Positions 23,738 through 30,973 of a stretch of 64,000 bases of DNA are shown in pieces. This DNA comes from a virus. The stretch covers positions 286,470 through 350,469 of IMG/VR virus record IMGVR_UViG_3300035180_001778. One strand, given 5' to 3'. The notes beneath the pieces are model-generated. The model ran no database searches. It was not told the origin of the DNA and saw only the letters and a list, made by a program, of their open reading frames with translations. Both the position numbers and the translations under genes were made by a program. Position 1 is the first letter of the stretch; every line of letters starts with the position of its first letter.

Positions 23738-23949
23738 CCGTTCTCGGGAGGCAACCTCGCTTTTCTCCGAGCTTCCGCGCGTTCGTGTATGCGGGCTTCT
23801 CGTTCGTCGTTGATCTCGTTCAAGCACTTCCAGAGGAAGTGCTTGAACGAGATCCCGGCGAGCCACTCCAGGCCCGCGTAGCCGTAGTGATAGACGGCTA
23901 CGACCAAGCCCACGGTGAAAACGAACAGGAGAATCAGGGGACGGTTCAT
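23728..23949 (-). CDS. Single-pass membrane protein, 73 aa
   Basis: MNRPLILLFVFTVGLVVAVYH is one transmembrane helix, followed by a charged helical tail. A perfect 20-bp-arm inverted repeat sits in the middle of the gene. ATG 8 nt after GGTGTAAA. Confidence 0.65.
   Translation of the reverse strand: MNRPLILLFVFTVGLVVAVYHYGYAGLEWLAGISFKHFLWKCLNEINDEREARIHERAEARRKARLPPENGWS
23812..23854. repeat. Perfect inverted repeat in coding sequence
   Basis: 20-bp arms GATCTCGTTCAAGCACTTCC and complement around a 3-nt loop. Confidence 0.9.
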
Positions 23950-23958
23950 CCCGCCAGT

Positions 23959-24162
23959 TTACACCGGGAGGTTCTCTTCCGTGTAGCGGAATTCCTCGCG
24001 CACCCTCATGGAAGAGGTGAACGCCGGCAAGACGGCCATCACCCACATCATCTGGTGCATCCCGGCTTTCCCTTTGGCGCAGGACTTCTTGAAGATACAG
24101 GCAGACGCGCCCTTGCCGCGTTGCTCGATGATACAGCCACAGGGGAACGTGTACTTTTTCAT
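23959..24162 (-). CDS. Cys-rich hypothetical protein, 67 aa
   Basis: MKKYTFPCGCIIEQRGKGASACIFKKSC: four to five Cys in the first 28 residues suggest a small zinc-binding module. Preceded by CAGG. A class B -10 at 24256 lies about 90 nt upstream with a possible 13-codon leader (24208-24249) between. Confidence 0.6.
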   Translation of the reverse strand: MKKYTFPCGCIIEQRGKGASACIFKKSCAKGKAGMHQMMWVMAVLPAFTSSMRVREEFRYTEENLPV

Positions 24163-24307
24163 GGGGATTACCTGAACAAAATAGCGAAAGGACGATCCGT
24201 TGGGCGCTCAGATGGGGGGACATCGAGCTGCCGGGGGTCGTCCCTTCATCTATCTAGTACACCACGGACATCTGAACTTGAACAGAAATCGTCCGAGGCG
24301 ATTCGAA

Positions 24308-24706
24308 TCACAGCTCGTCGTCGAGGCGGTCCCAGGCAGCTCGCGGGCCGTTGAGTTCCGCTTTGATCTTGTCCGTCCGCACCGCAATCTCATCGAGTCG
24401 GGCCTGAAGGTTCTCCGCTCTACGGTCAAAGTCCTCCAACCTCTCATCGAGAGGTTCTGTGGGAGTCTCCAGAACCGGCGGGGCAGGGATGGCGCAGTAG
24501 TGGGGCTGGACACGGGGCCACCACTTCACATTCTCGTGTTTGGCGGCCAACCCGACAGTACATTCGTGGCACTGCCACCCATCTCTTCGAGTGTGCTTGT
24601 AGTATTCAGCACGCTGTTTCACCCGGGCGATATCCTCGTAGCGCCCGTATGCCCAGGTGCCAAACCATCCCAGAAGGAACACCCCCAACACAATGACGAG
24701 ATACAT
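24308..24706 (-). CDS. Membrane-anchored coiled-coil protein with shared tail, 132 aa
   Basis: MYLVIVLGVFLLGWFGTWAYG is an N-terminal transmembrane helix. CHEC follows near residue 47. The C-terminal half is coiled coil and ends GPRAAWDRLDDEL, the shared tail, which would face the cytoplasm. AAGGAG 7 nt before the ATG. Confidence 0.7.
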   Translation of the reverse strand: MYLVIVLGVFLLGWFGTWAYGRYEDIARVKQRAEYYKHTRRDGWQCHECTVGLAAKHENVKWWPRVQPHYCAIPAPPVLETPTEPLDERLEDFDRRAENLQARLDEIAVRTDKIKAELNGPRAAWDRLDDEL

Positions 24707-24835
24707 TCAAAGTCTCCTTGCCAGCTAGGCTCGCCAAGTGTAGAGCTTCCTCACTGTCCCCGGGCCACTCCTCTCCCAGGCACGCGCTGCTCTTTACAAC
24801 GCGCTGCTTGGTGATGAACCCGGGGTTTTTTGCGT
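24707..24835. other. Interval of 129 bp without a confident gene
   Basis: On the minus strand an open frame (NAKNPGFITKQRVVKSS and onward) has coding character but no start codon. It may be a frameshifted extension of the upstream gene. Confidence 0.3.
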
Positions 24836-25192
24836 TCAGGTGACCCTGGAGAGGTCCTCGATCGAGATCGCCACGGTGGTTGCGTGCTTGGTCGCCGCCA
24901 GGAGTCTTTGGCAGAGAAGCTCCTGACCCACGTAGTCCCGAATACACTCGGGTTCGAGACAGAAGACTTCGAGCGACGCCACGTACTCGATCTCCTTGTC
25001 TGACGGGAGAGTTGCCCCGAAGTACCGCCGCTTGAGCCGGAAGATGTAGTCCTCTTCGATCTTCTTCCTCTCGGCTGCGATGATGTCCTTCTTGGACTTG
25101 ATGCGGGCTTCCTTGATGACCTCGATCATCTTCTCGCAGAGCTGAGCCAGCTCCGGAGAACCCATCGTGATATGTGAGCAACCTTGCGACAT
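24836..25192 (-). CDS. Hypothetical protein, 118 aa
   Basis: MSQGCSHITMGSPELAQLC..., with a Lys/Glu-rich helix (KEARIKSKKDIIAAERKKI) and several Cys. Starts just after the stop of 25195. Function unknown. Confidence 0.65.
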   Translation of the reverse strand: MSQGCSHITMGSPELAQLCEKMIEVIKEARIKSKKDIIAAERKKIEEDYIFRLKRRYFGATLPSDKEIEYVASLEVFCLEPECIRDYVGQELLCQRLLAATKHATTVAISIEDLSRVT

Positions 25193-25194
25193 GA

Positions 25195-25926
25195 TTACCT
25201 TTTCCGCGGCGGGGGCATGACGTAGACTTCGACACCCTGCTTCTTCGCGAGCTTGATCGCCCGGCTCAAGGCCGCGCAAAAACGGAGCCTCCCTCGCGGT
25301 TCCCGCAGACGAAGGAAGTAGGCGAACGCGATGTCGTTCGTGTAGGAGATCGACTCGAATCGCTTGGCGTACCCAGCGACAGCATGAAGCGCGTCGAGCC
25401 AGGGCAAGCCCGTATCGAGCCAGGGCAAGCCCGTATCGGGCACGGGGCCTTCGTTCCACGACCGATTCAGGTATTGGCTGTGCCAGGTCCGAAAAGCGAC
25501 GTAGTCCTGAACCACGTCGTCAGGGATGTTCTCGAAGACCCGAGTCCCATCCGGGCTCGTCGTCACCTTGAGTCCCTCCCACCACGTCCATCTCTCGTCG
25601 ATGCTCCCGTCTTCAAACGGCTCACGAACGTCGCACTTGGGGAAGTGTATGGTCGGCACCAAGCCATGCCGAAGCTTCGAGGGCTTTCGCTTGCGATGGG
25701 GTGATTTGCTGGAGTGCAGAAGGCTGATGTTGTACAGGACCTTCGAGTCCCCTTCCTCGCTCTCCCAATACCCCTCCATCCCTGTGGACTTCCCCGGGGG
25801 CGTGAACGCCGGACGAGCCACAGGCAGAACGCTCTTGGGGAAGCGAACGGTGAGGAGCGCCCTCCGTCCGAAGAACGTCCCTGTGCGCACCCTCATCAGG
25901 AGCTTGCGGATCGTTCGGGCGTTCAT
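25195..25926 (-). CDS. Hypothetical protein with a 7-residue internal duplication, 243 aa
   Basis: Basic N-terminus, Trp-rich centre (ERWTWWEGLKV). A 21-bp tandem repeat (25396-25437) duplicates DTGLPWL in frame. The C-terminus (RAIKLAKKQGVEVYVMPP) is positively charged. ATG overlaps the upstream stop (ATGA). Confidence 0.65.
   Translation of the reverse strand: MNARTIRKLLMRVRTGTFFGRRALLTVRFPKSVLPVARPAFTPPGKSTGMEGYWESEEGDSKVLYNISLLHSSKSPHRKRKPSKLRHGLVPTIHFPKCDVREPFEDGSIDERWTWWEGLKVTTSPDGTRVFENIPDDVVQDYVAFRTWHSQYLNRSWNEGPVPDTGLPWLDTGLPWLDALHAVAGYAKRFESISYTNDIAFAYFLRLREPRGRLRFCAALSRAIKLAKKQGVEVYVMPPPRKR
25396..25437. repeat. 21-bp tandem duplication, in frame
   Basis: Two identical 21-bp units; no frame change. 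Confidence 0.9.
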
Positions 25927-26255
25927 CGCTTCTCAGGGCACTTGCAGAGAACGATCAAGCCATCTTCGACCTTCTGCGAACCTTGCCGCCCGCCAGCTCG
26001 CTCTGTCGGAATGTAGAACTTGATCTCGATCTTCGTGCCCGGAGCACAGTCGATCGGGAACGAATCGTCCTCGAAGTAGCGAAGCATGCTCTCCTGGCAG
26101 GCCGGCGGGTCTTTGGGTATTGCCCCGATTTGCTCTTTCAGCTTCTCGTTGTCCGAGCTGGCGCTGAAGTACGCCAGAAAAGAGATGAGCATCAAGCTGA
26201 TGCTCAGCCCGAAAGCCACACCACCAATCCGCCGGGTCGTGGTTGATTCGTTCAT
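25923..26255 (-). CDS. Membrane protein with exported Cys-containing domain, 110 aa
   Basis: One transmembrane helix (VAFGLSISLMLISFLAYFSA) after a short charged N-terminus, then an exported-looking domain with four Cys that could form disulfides. First gene of the operon to 24836. Class B -10 at 26281-26286; AGGA precedes the ATG, so this mRNA has a short leader. Confidence 0.65.
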   Translation of the reverse strand: MNESTTTRRIGGVAFGLSISLMLISFLAYFSASSDNEKLKEQIGAIPKDPPACQESMLRYFEDDSFPIDCAPGTKIEIKFYIPTERAGGRQGSQKVEDGLIVLCKCPEKR

Positions 26256-26297
26256 TTGGGGGGGAAGTCCTGTAGGGGTCCATGTTACACCAATCGC

Positions 26298-26549
26298 CTA
26301 GACCCCCATAGGGATTCGGCGATCGATCTCCTGAGCTACGGCGTTGCGCCGGGCTTTGAAAGCCGCACTGCGATCCACACCCTTCCACCCATCGAGCAGG
26401 GCGGTCCGCTCCTTGGAGTCCGGTCCAAGGTAGGATACGAACTCCGCCATGAGCGCCGTGGTGGCCATGCTCTCGACGGGGGTTTCAGGGAGAGACTTCG
26501 CCGCGTCCTCGGCAACGAAGTGGGATTTCTCTGCGTTGTCGTACGACAT
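26298..26549 (-). CDS. Hypothetical protein, 83 aa
   Basis: MSYDNAEKSHFVAEDAAKSL..., helical. ATG 6 nt after a class A promoter. The start region forms a 12-bp-arm hairpin that spans the promoter -10 and the ATG. Confidence 0.7.
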   Translation of the reverse strand: MSYDNAEKSHFVAEDAAKSLPETPVESMATTALMAEFVSYLGPDSKERTALLDGWKGVDRSAAFKARRNAVAQEIDRRIPMGV

Positions 26550-26576
26550 GCCCCATTTACAGATTGGGGCATGTCG
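26544..26576. repeat. Inverted repeat spanning promoter -10 and start codon
   Basis: CGACATGCCCCA and TGGGGCATGTCG flank TTTACAGAT. Confidence 0.8.
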
Positions 26577-26583
26577 CGATCAA
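26556..26583 (-). promoter_or_regulatory. Class A promoter for 26298-26549
   Basis: TTGATC, 16 bp, TGTAAA; 6 nt to ATG. Confidence 0.8.
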
Positions 26584-27105
26584 CTAGAAACGAACCTGCG
26601 CGAGGGCCGCAGCGACCCCATCGACGAGCGTCTGATTGCGCGTGAGCTTCCCCTGGGTGAGGGTGCTGTGGGGGTCCGCGCCATCACCACCGAGGTTCTT
26701 CGCGATGATCGAGCCGACCGTGGTCGTCTTGAATCCGAGCCCGAAGGCATCCGAGAACGCGTCCCCGGGGAAGGTGATCCCGGTCGACGTCGCGAAGCAG
26801 GTCTTGTTGCCGTGGTAGACGATCGCGATCACCGCGAGATCCAGGATGACGTCCCCACCGTAGGGCCCGACGACGCCGGACTCGATGCCGATGTAGAGGT
26901 CCCCATCCTCGGGCCCGTCGAGCTGCGCCTGGGTGGCACGGTGCAAGGCACCCTTCATGGTCTCCTCGAACCCGTAGGGCTGCTCGTTGACCGCCGAAGC
27001 GACCTTCACCCCGACGACCTCGACACCCTTGAAGCCGACCCGCCCGCAGGCCTCCTGAACAGCTTGAATCTTGATCTTGCTCGTCGTACCCAAAACGATC
27101 TTCAT
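26584..27105 (-). CDS. Inosine/xanthosine triphosphatase (YjjX/DUF84 family)
   Basis: MKIVLGTTSKIKIQAVQEA is the family N-terminus; GVKVASAVNEQPYGFEET and GIESGVV with the acidic metal site follow. It hydrolyses non-canonical purine triphosphates (ITP, XTP), cleaning the nucleotide pool. Length 173 aa is normal. Start: GGAG 6 nt before the ATG at 27105; two upstream in-frame ATGs (27111, 27117) are possible. It follows directly on the HD hydrolase gene. Confidence 0.85.
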   Translation of the reverse strand: MKIVLGTTSKIKIQAVQEACGRVGFKGVEVVGVKVASAVNEQPYGFEETMKGALHRATQAQLDGPEDGDLYIGIESGVVGPYGGDVILDLAVIAIVYHGNKTCFATSTGITFPGDAFSDAFGLGFKTTTVGSIIAKNLGGDGADPHSTLTQGKLTRNQTLVDGVAAALAQVRF

Positions 27106-27116
27106 GCTCATCTCCA

Positions 27117-27614
27117 TCAGGTGTGAAAGGCTGCCTTCAGACGGGAAAGCAGGGTGTAGTCTTCGACCCCCGCATCCTTCATCAGCTCAAGGAAGCCAGG
27201 GAGTTCCTTGAGGTACATCTTGAACTTGGACTGATCCGCAGACTGCCGGCTGTGCTCGCCGTTCGCGATCCGGTCCGCCAGCTTGAGGATCGCTGCCTTC
27301 TGGATCAGCCGGATCTTCGCGTAGGCCGAAGCGTTGCGCTCCTTGCGGTTCTTGCCGACACCCGAGACAGCGAAGACCAGGAGAGCTACATCAGCTCCGA
27401 ACTCCTGTTCGAGAACTCGGAGGTCCGCACCCTCGACATCCTCGTACCAGTCGTGCAGCCAGGCCGCGGTGAGGAAGATATCCCCATAGCCGGCATCCCA
27501 GAGGATCTGACGAACCGCAGCGAGGTGGTGGCTGTAGGGGAGGTCCCCATACAACTGCTTCGCATGGGCCTCGCAGGCGAAGTCTCGGGCTTTCCGTTCC
27601 TGGTCGCTAATCAT
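27117..27614 (-). CDS. HD-domain phosphohydrolase, RelA/SpoT-hydrolase (MESH1)-like, 165 aa
   Basis: YSHHLAAVRQIL followed by TAAWLHDWYEDV gives the H...HD metal site. Fold and length match small alarmone hydrolases that remove pyrophosphate from (p)ppGpp, or NADPH phosphatases of the same group. Being coupled to an ITPase-like NTPase suggests a shared nucleotide-clearing role. ATG 6 nt after a class A promoter. Confidence 0.8.
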   Translation of the reverse strand: MISDQERKARDFACEAHAKQLYGDLPYSHHLAAVRQILWDAGYGDIFLTAAWLHDWYEDVEGADLRVLEQEFGADVALLVFAVSGVGKNRKERNASAYAKIRLIQKAAILKLADRIANGEHSRQSADQSKFKMYLKELPGFLELMKDAGVEDYTLLSRLKAAFHT

Positions 27615-27620
27615 GGGGGT

Positions 27621-27648
27621 TCTACAGGATCGCGGGGTTCGCGATCAA
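27621..27648 (-). promoter_or_regulatory. Class A promoter for the HD hydrolase - NTPase operon
   Basis: TTGATC, 16 bp, TGTAGA; 6 nt to ATG. The spacer carries a GATCGCG/CGCGATC inverted repeat. Confidence 0.8.
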
Positions 27649-27956
27649 CTGAAGAGCTTCACGAGCTTCCGGAAGACGTTGAGGGTCACCTCTTCCGGCT
27701 CGCCACCCGAGAACTCCACGGCGAGATCGAACGCATCGTTCGCCTTGGGGTGCTCCGAGACGCCGAACTCCGCGAAGAGGTCGCGCTTGAACTCCGCGTT
27801 GAGCTGTTCCTCGCGAGCTTTCCAGGCCGTCTGCTTCCTGGCGTTGTTCACGACCTCGCCCCTGATGTAGGTCGGCTCCGGGTTCTTGTAGTACCCAGCT
27901 TCGAGCTTGTCGTAGATCGTCATCGGACTCACCCCGTCCCAAAGTTGGATCGTCAT
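27645..27956 (-). CDS. Hypothetical protein, 103 aa
   Basis: MTIQLWDGVSPMTIYDKLEAGYYKNPEPT..., then helical. The LExGYYKxPxP motif recurs in the protein at 34208-34564, suggesting a distant family. ATG overlaps the upstream stop (ATGA). Ends at the next promoter: its stop TGA is that of TTGATC. Confidence 0.7.
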   Translation of the reverse strand: MTIQLWDGVSPMTIYDKLEAGYYKNPEPTYIRGEVVNNARKQTAWKAREEQLNAEFKRDLFAEFGVSEHPKANDAFDLAVEFSGGEPEEVTLNVFRKLVKLFS

Positions 27957-28237
27957 TCTTCGTTGTCCCATCCCACGACGCGGATTGCGCCCTGGTCCTT
28001 CTGGGTCTTGCCCTTGAGAACACTCGTTCGCTTCGCCCCGATGCGCTGTGCCAACAGCTTGCTATCCGCCAGGACCCGGACGATCCCGAGGTTGAGCTTC
28101 GCCTGATGGGCCACGCGCTCCAGGGGGACATCCTTGACCTCCCCATTCTTGGGGCCGCCCGGGATGTACACCAAGATCGCGACGGCGATCCGCGTGATGG
28201 CTTCGGACTTCGGGATGATCAGGAGGATGGTGTTCAT
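27953..28237 (-). CDS. Hypothetical protein, 94 aa, paralogue of 28346-28551
   Basis: Hydrophobic N-terminus, then ADSKLLAQRIGAKRTSVLKG and DQGAIRVV. The C-terminal half aligns with the end of the neighbouring gene (STVLARLVGADRVSFIKG, DKGAIRL), so the pair arose by duplication. ATG 9 nt after a class A promoter. Confidence 0.7.
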   Translation of the reverse strand: MNTILLIIPKSEAITRIAVAILVYIPGGPKNGEVKDVPLERVAHQAKLNLGIVRVLADSKLLAQRIGAKRTSVLKGKTQKDQGAIRVVGWDNEE

Positions 28238-28246
28238 GGCGATTCT

Positions 28247-28274
28247 CCTACAAGACGAGGTCCTTCTGGATCAA
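28247..28274 (-). promoter_or_regulatory. Class A promoter for 27953-28237
   Basis: TTGATC, 16 bp, TGTAGG; 9 nt to ATG. Confidence 0.8.
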
Positions 28275-28345
28275 TCTCGTAGGAGAATTTGTAGTTCACC
28301 CCACGGAGTAAGCCGCCCCCATTTCTGGTAAGGCACCCCCGGAGA

Positions 28346-28551
28346 TCACTTCCTACGGAGACGGATGGCACCCTTGTCCGAGCGCTTCACGCCCTTGATG
28401 AAGGAGACGCGGTCGGCACCAACCAGGCGAGCGAGCACCGTGGACTTCACGAGGAGCTTCACTTCCTTGGGGGTCAACTCGGACCGCCTCACGATCGAGG
28501 GGAAGTCGATGTTGCACACATCGTCCTCCGTTCGAGCTTCTTGGGGTCCAT
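28346..28551 (-). CDS. Hypothetical protein, about 68 aa, one frameshift
   Basis: The ATG is 6 nt after its promoter. MDPKKLER is in frame 1; one missing base near 28525 is needed to join EDDVCNIDFPSIVRRSELTP... to the stop at 28346. The C-terminal half is a paralogue of 27953-28237. Confidence 0.6.
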
Positions 28552-28557
28552 GGGGGT

Positions 28558-28585
28558 CCTACAGTCTGAGCCACTTGGAAATCAA
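28558..28585 (-). promoter_or_regulatory. Class A promoter, -35 variant TTGATT
   Basis: TTGATT, 16 bp, TGTAGG; 6 nt to the ATG at 28551. Confidence 0.65.
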
Positions 28586-28599
28586 CCCCAACCTCCTGG

Positions 28600-28627
28600 T
28601 TGATCCCCAAGGCCTCGCTCCTGTAGG
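28600..28627 (+). promoter_or_regulatory. Class A promoter for 28634
   Basis: TTGATC, 16 bp, TGTAGG; 6 nt to ATG. Divergent from 28558-28585. Confidence 0.8.
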
Positions 28628-28633
28628 TACACC

Positions 28634-28840
28634 ATGCCGAAGAACCCATTCGATACGCTGAATCCCGAGGAGAAATCCGCCCTCGTCGCCTACGCCAAGG
28701 AGCACGGACGCACCTGGAAATCCAGCCTCCGGGACGACTGGTACAACGCCTCGGCAGAGTCCATCCTTCACCGGCTCCGGAACAAGGAAGACTTCGGTCC
28801 GACGGGGCTCATCAACGTCCGGCTCCCCAAGGAGAAGTGA
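28634..28840 (+). CDS. Hypothetical protein, 68 aa
   Basis: MPKNPFDTLNPEEKSALVAYAKEHG followed by WKSSLRDDWYNASAE, helical; resembles other small phage helical proteins but no family assigned. Coupled to 28843. Confidence 0.7.
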   Translation: MPKNPFDTLNPEEKSALVAYAKEHGRTWKSSLRDDWYNASAESILHRLRNKEDFGPTGLINVRLPKEK

Positions 28841-28842
28841 TC

Positions 28843-29118
28843 ATGGAACGCTGCATCTGGTCTCCAGGCAACGCGAAGTCACAGCCGAAGTTATTCCGGC
28901 ATGACCTGTGGTATGCCAAGACCTCGTTCTTCTCGACGATGGGTCCGTACACGCTGGCCGTGTATGTCTACAGGGACATGGTCGGGGGCCACATCTTCAA
29001 GGACGACCCCGTGAGCATTTACGACATTCCCCACAACATCGCGCTCAAGGCTTCCGTCGAGGAAGCCCAAGCTCTCCTCGAAGCCCAAGCTCTCAAGTAC
29101 CTCAGCAACGATCGGTGA
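28843..29118 (+). CDS. Hypothetical protein of a three-member family, 91 aa
   Basis: MERCIWSPGNAKSQP..., then GPYTLAVYVYRD and a C-terminal helix SVEEAQALLEAQALKYL with an 18-bp in-frame duplication. GxYTL plus the A-x-x-L-x-E-x-K helix is shared with 29817-30119 and 30125-30435. GGAGAA precedes the ATG; a GTG at 28837 is an alternative. Confidence 0.7.
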   Translation: MERCIWSPGNAKSQPKLFRHDLWYAKTSFFSTMGPYTLAVYVYRDMVGGHIFKDDPVSIYDIPHNIALKASVEEAQALLEAQALKYLSNDR

Positions 29119-29139
29119 CCCCGGTGTAACCTTGTCCCC

Positions 29140-29820
29140 ATGGGTTACAGCATCTCGGTTCCGACGCGATCCCCCAAGCTCCAAGCGAAGATGCTGAGCT
29201 TCCTGGAGACGAACTACAGGAGGTGGCCCGACGTCAACAACGACGGGAAAAGCCACGCCTACGCCAGGGGTCCCACGGACGACCTGTCCTACGGCGCTGC
29301 CAAGAACCGGATCGGGTTCGACTACGGGCCCCTCAGCGGCGGGGAACGTGAGTACATCTACGCCGTCCTCCGATGGATGGCGATCCAGGTCGGGGTGCGC
29401 AAGGCGAAGTTCACCAAGAACGAGATCACCCCGAACATCCTCCCCCGCCACATGCCGTACACCCTCTACGACGGGTACGACGCCATGCCCATCATCCTCG
29501 TCCCCAACGTGACGGCCGCCAACAAGCTGCCCAAGAGACAGCGCTGGGCAGCCACCGATTGCTGGGGGATCCGGATCAGCAAGGAAGCCGATCAATCCTC
29601 GCTCCTCTTCGACATGCCGTCGGAGATCCTCCAGGCCGTCAATGATGACGTGAGGAACACGATGGGCATCTGAGAGAATCTCACCCACCAAGAGCGCAAG
29701 GCCTGGCACGACAAGTACAAGGCCATCTGTCTCAAGCACATGAAGCCCGAGCTGGACAAGATCATGGGGACGATCCGCGATGAGACGAAGCGCCTCCAGC
29801 TCCTCTGGGACCAGCTCTAG
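29140..29820 (+). CDS. Hypothetical protein with in-frame UGA; readthrough adds 48 residues and the shared tail
   Basis: MGYSISVPTRSPKLQ... runs 177 codons to TGA at 29671-29673. The same frame then stays open for 48 coherent codons (ENLTHQERKAWHDKYKAIC...) and ends LLWDQL-TAG. That end matches the WDQL/WEQL tail of other genes here, and the TAG overlaps the stop of the convergent gene (CTAG), as at 48918-48921. A UGA-reading tRNA is encoded at 15692. Readthrough to 226 aa is therefore likely; a point mutation is the alternative. ATG 9 nt after GGTGTAAC. Confidence 0.75.
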
Positions 29821-30119
29821 ATCATCTCCCCCAACAGCAGGGCGCCGTTGAAGCTGTCCCGAGCCTGAAGCTCCTGGAGCTTCAGCTCGCAGAGACGCTT
29901 GGCCTCTTCCGCCGAAGTCTTCTTGCGAAGCTCGCGAGGGAGATACCATTCGGTCCGAGACCCGACGAAGACCTCGGTCTGCACGTAATCGCCCGTCTGC
30001 CAGGCGTCGACCGTGACGGACATCGTGTACTGCCCATCGAAAGCCAGGTACACGGCGACGGTGTTGAAACCGAAGAACTCGGCGTGGGTGTCTTTGGTAA
30101 CTTCGATCCAGGTAGCCAT
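29817..30119 (-). CDS. Hypothetical protein of the three-member family, 100 aa
   Basis: MATWIEVTKDTHAEF..., FDGQYTMSVTVDAW, then helix SAEEAKRLCELKLQELQ. Paralogue of its upstream neighbour. TTGATC lies only 3 nt before the ATG with no -10, so initiation probably relies on AGAGG and coupling to 30125-30435. Confidence 0.7.
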   Translation of the reverse strand: MATWIEVTKDTHAEFFGFNTVAVYLAFDGQYTMSVTVDAWQTGDYVQTEVFVGSRTEWYLPRELRKKTSAEEAKRLCELKLQELQARDSFNGALLLGEMI

Positions 30120-30124
30120 GGGGA

Positions 30125-30435
30125 TCAACCTCTTGCCGTGAGGGCTACGATGGCCTTGGTGTGGAGCGTCTGAAACTTCTCCTGCGCTTTCAGCTCGGCC
30201 GCCTTCGCTTCGCTTCGCAGAGAGCCTTCGCATCTTCCAGCTTGAGGCTCTTCTCGACAACCCAGACCCACTGCCGGTATATCTTCTCCGTGCGGACGCT
30301 CAGGGTCATCAACCCGTCAGTCGCCTCGTGAATGACCAGCGTGTATTCGCCCTTGGTCGACACGAAGACTTCCTTCGTCATCTTCCCGGTGAAGTCCGGG
30401 TCCTCCGAAGATACCCACATCAAGTCTTTGCTCAT
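30125..30435 (-). CDS. Hypothetical protein of the three-member family, frame broken by a 5-bp repeat
   Basis: MSKDLMWVSSEDPDF..., KGEYTLVIHEATD, helix LEDAKALCEAK. Three copies of TTCGC (30205-30219) shift the frame. With two copies it continues AAELKAQEKFQTLHTKAIVALTARG and stops at the TGA of TTGATC at 30125. ATG 9 nt after a class A promoter. Confidence 0.7.
30205..30219. repeat. 5-bp unit repeated three times
   Basis: TTCGC x3; two copies would keep the reading frame. Confidence 0.85.
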
Positions 30436-30444
30436 GGTCCCTCT

Positions 30445-30472
30445 CCTACAGTCCAAGCCACACCAAGATCAA
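30445..30472 (-). promoter_or_regulatory. Class A promoter for 30125-30435
   Basis: TTGATC, 16 bp, TGTAGG; 9 nt to ATG. Mirrors the divergent promoter below, with identical TGTAGGAGAGGGACC leaders. Confidence 0.8.
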
Positions 30473-30481
30473 CCGGGAAGG

Positions 30482-30509
30482 TTGATCCCAAAGCCTCCCC
30501 TTCTGTAGG
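30482..30509 (+). promoter_or_regulatory. Class A promoter for 30519
   Basis: TTGATC, 16 bp, TGTAGG; 9 nt to ATG. Confidence 0.8.
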
Positions 30510-30518
30510 AGAGGGACC

Positions 30519-30773
30519 ATGAGCGAATTTCCCTTCAAGTCCGAAGCACACCGAGCGGACCACCTCAAGCACTGCGCTGAAGTGGAAGCCCGCTTCGCGG
30601 CTCGCCTGGTCGCCCTCAAGAAGGCCGAAGTCGAATCGGCGAAGTGGGCGGCCAAGTTCGCCGTCCGTCCCGTCCCCATGTCCAAGGAAGTCCTCGAAGC
30701 CTTCCTCGCGGGCCTCAAGGCTCGCAGTGCTGAGCTGACCCCCGAGAAGGTTCGTCACCTCCTCGGCTGTTGA
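30519..30773 (+). CDS. Hypothetical helical protein, 84 aa
   Basis: MSEFPFKSEAHRADHLKHC..., nearly all alpha-helix, Ala/Lys-rich. Monocistronic; a hairpin follows the stop. Confidence 0.7.
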   Translation: MSEFPFKSEAHRADHLKHCAEVEARFAARLVALKKAEVESAKWAAKFAVRPVPMSKEVLEAFLAGLKARSAELTPEKVRHLLGC

Positions 30774-30973
30774 GAGGCCCCGGGAAATATCACTCCCGGG
30801 CCAAAATCACCGCCCCCAAAAAAATCCCCCAAACGAAAAATGACCCGGGGCAAAAAGATGCCACCGGGTCATGATTTACCGCGTCAGCGGAACTTGACGA
30901 TCACTGAGATCGTGCGGACTGGATACGTCCATTAACTCCCCTGGGGTGTGCCAGGGGAGTTAATGGAGCGGTT
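30774..30973. other. Noncoding interval with three hairpins, 200 bp
   Basis: Hairpins at 30776-30802 (GGCCCCGGGA/TCCCGGGCC), 30840-30872 (ATGACCCGG/CCGGGTCAT) and 30929-30966 (perfect 16-bp arms). The outer two are likely terminators for the converging genes. The middle one, with A-rich flanks, is unexplained. Confidence 0.6.
30929..30966 (-). terminator. Hairpin terminator after 30974-31186
   Basis: Perfect 16-bp arms CCATTAACTCCCCTGG and complement, 6-nt loop, next to the minus-strand stop. Confidence 0.65.
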
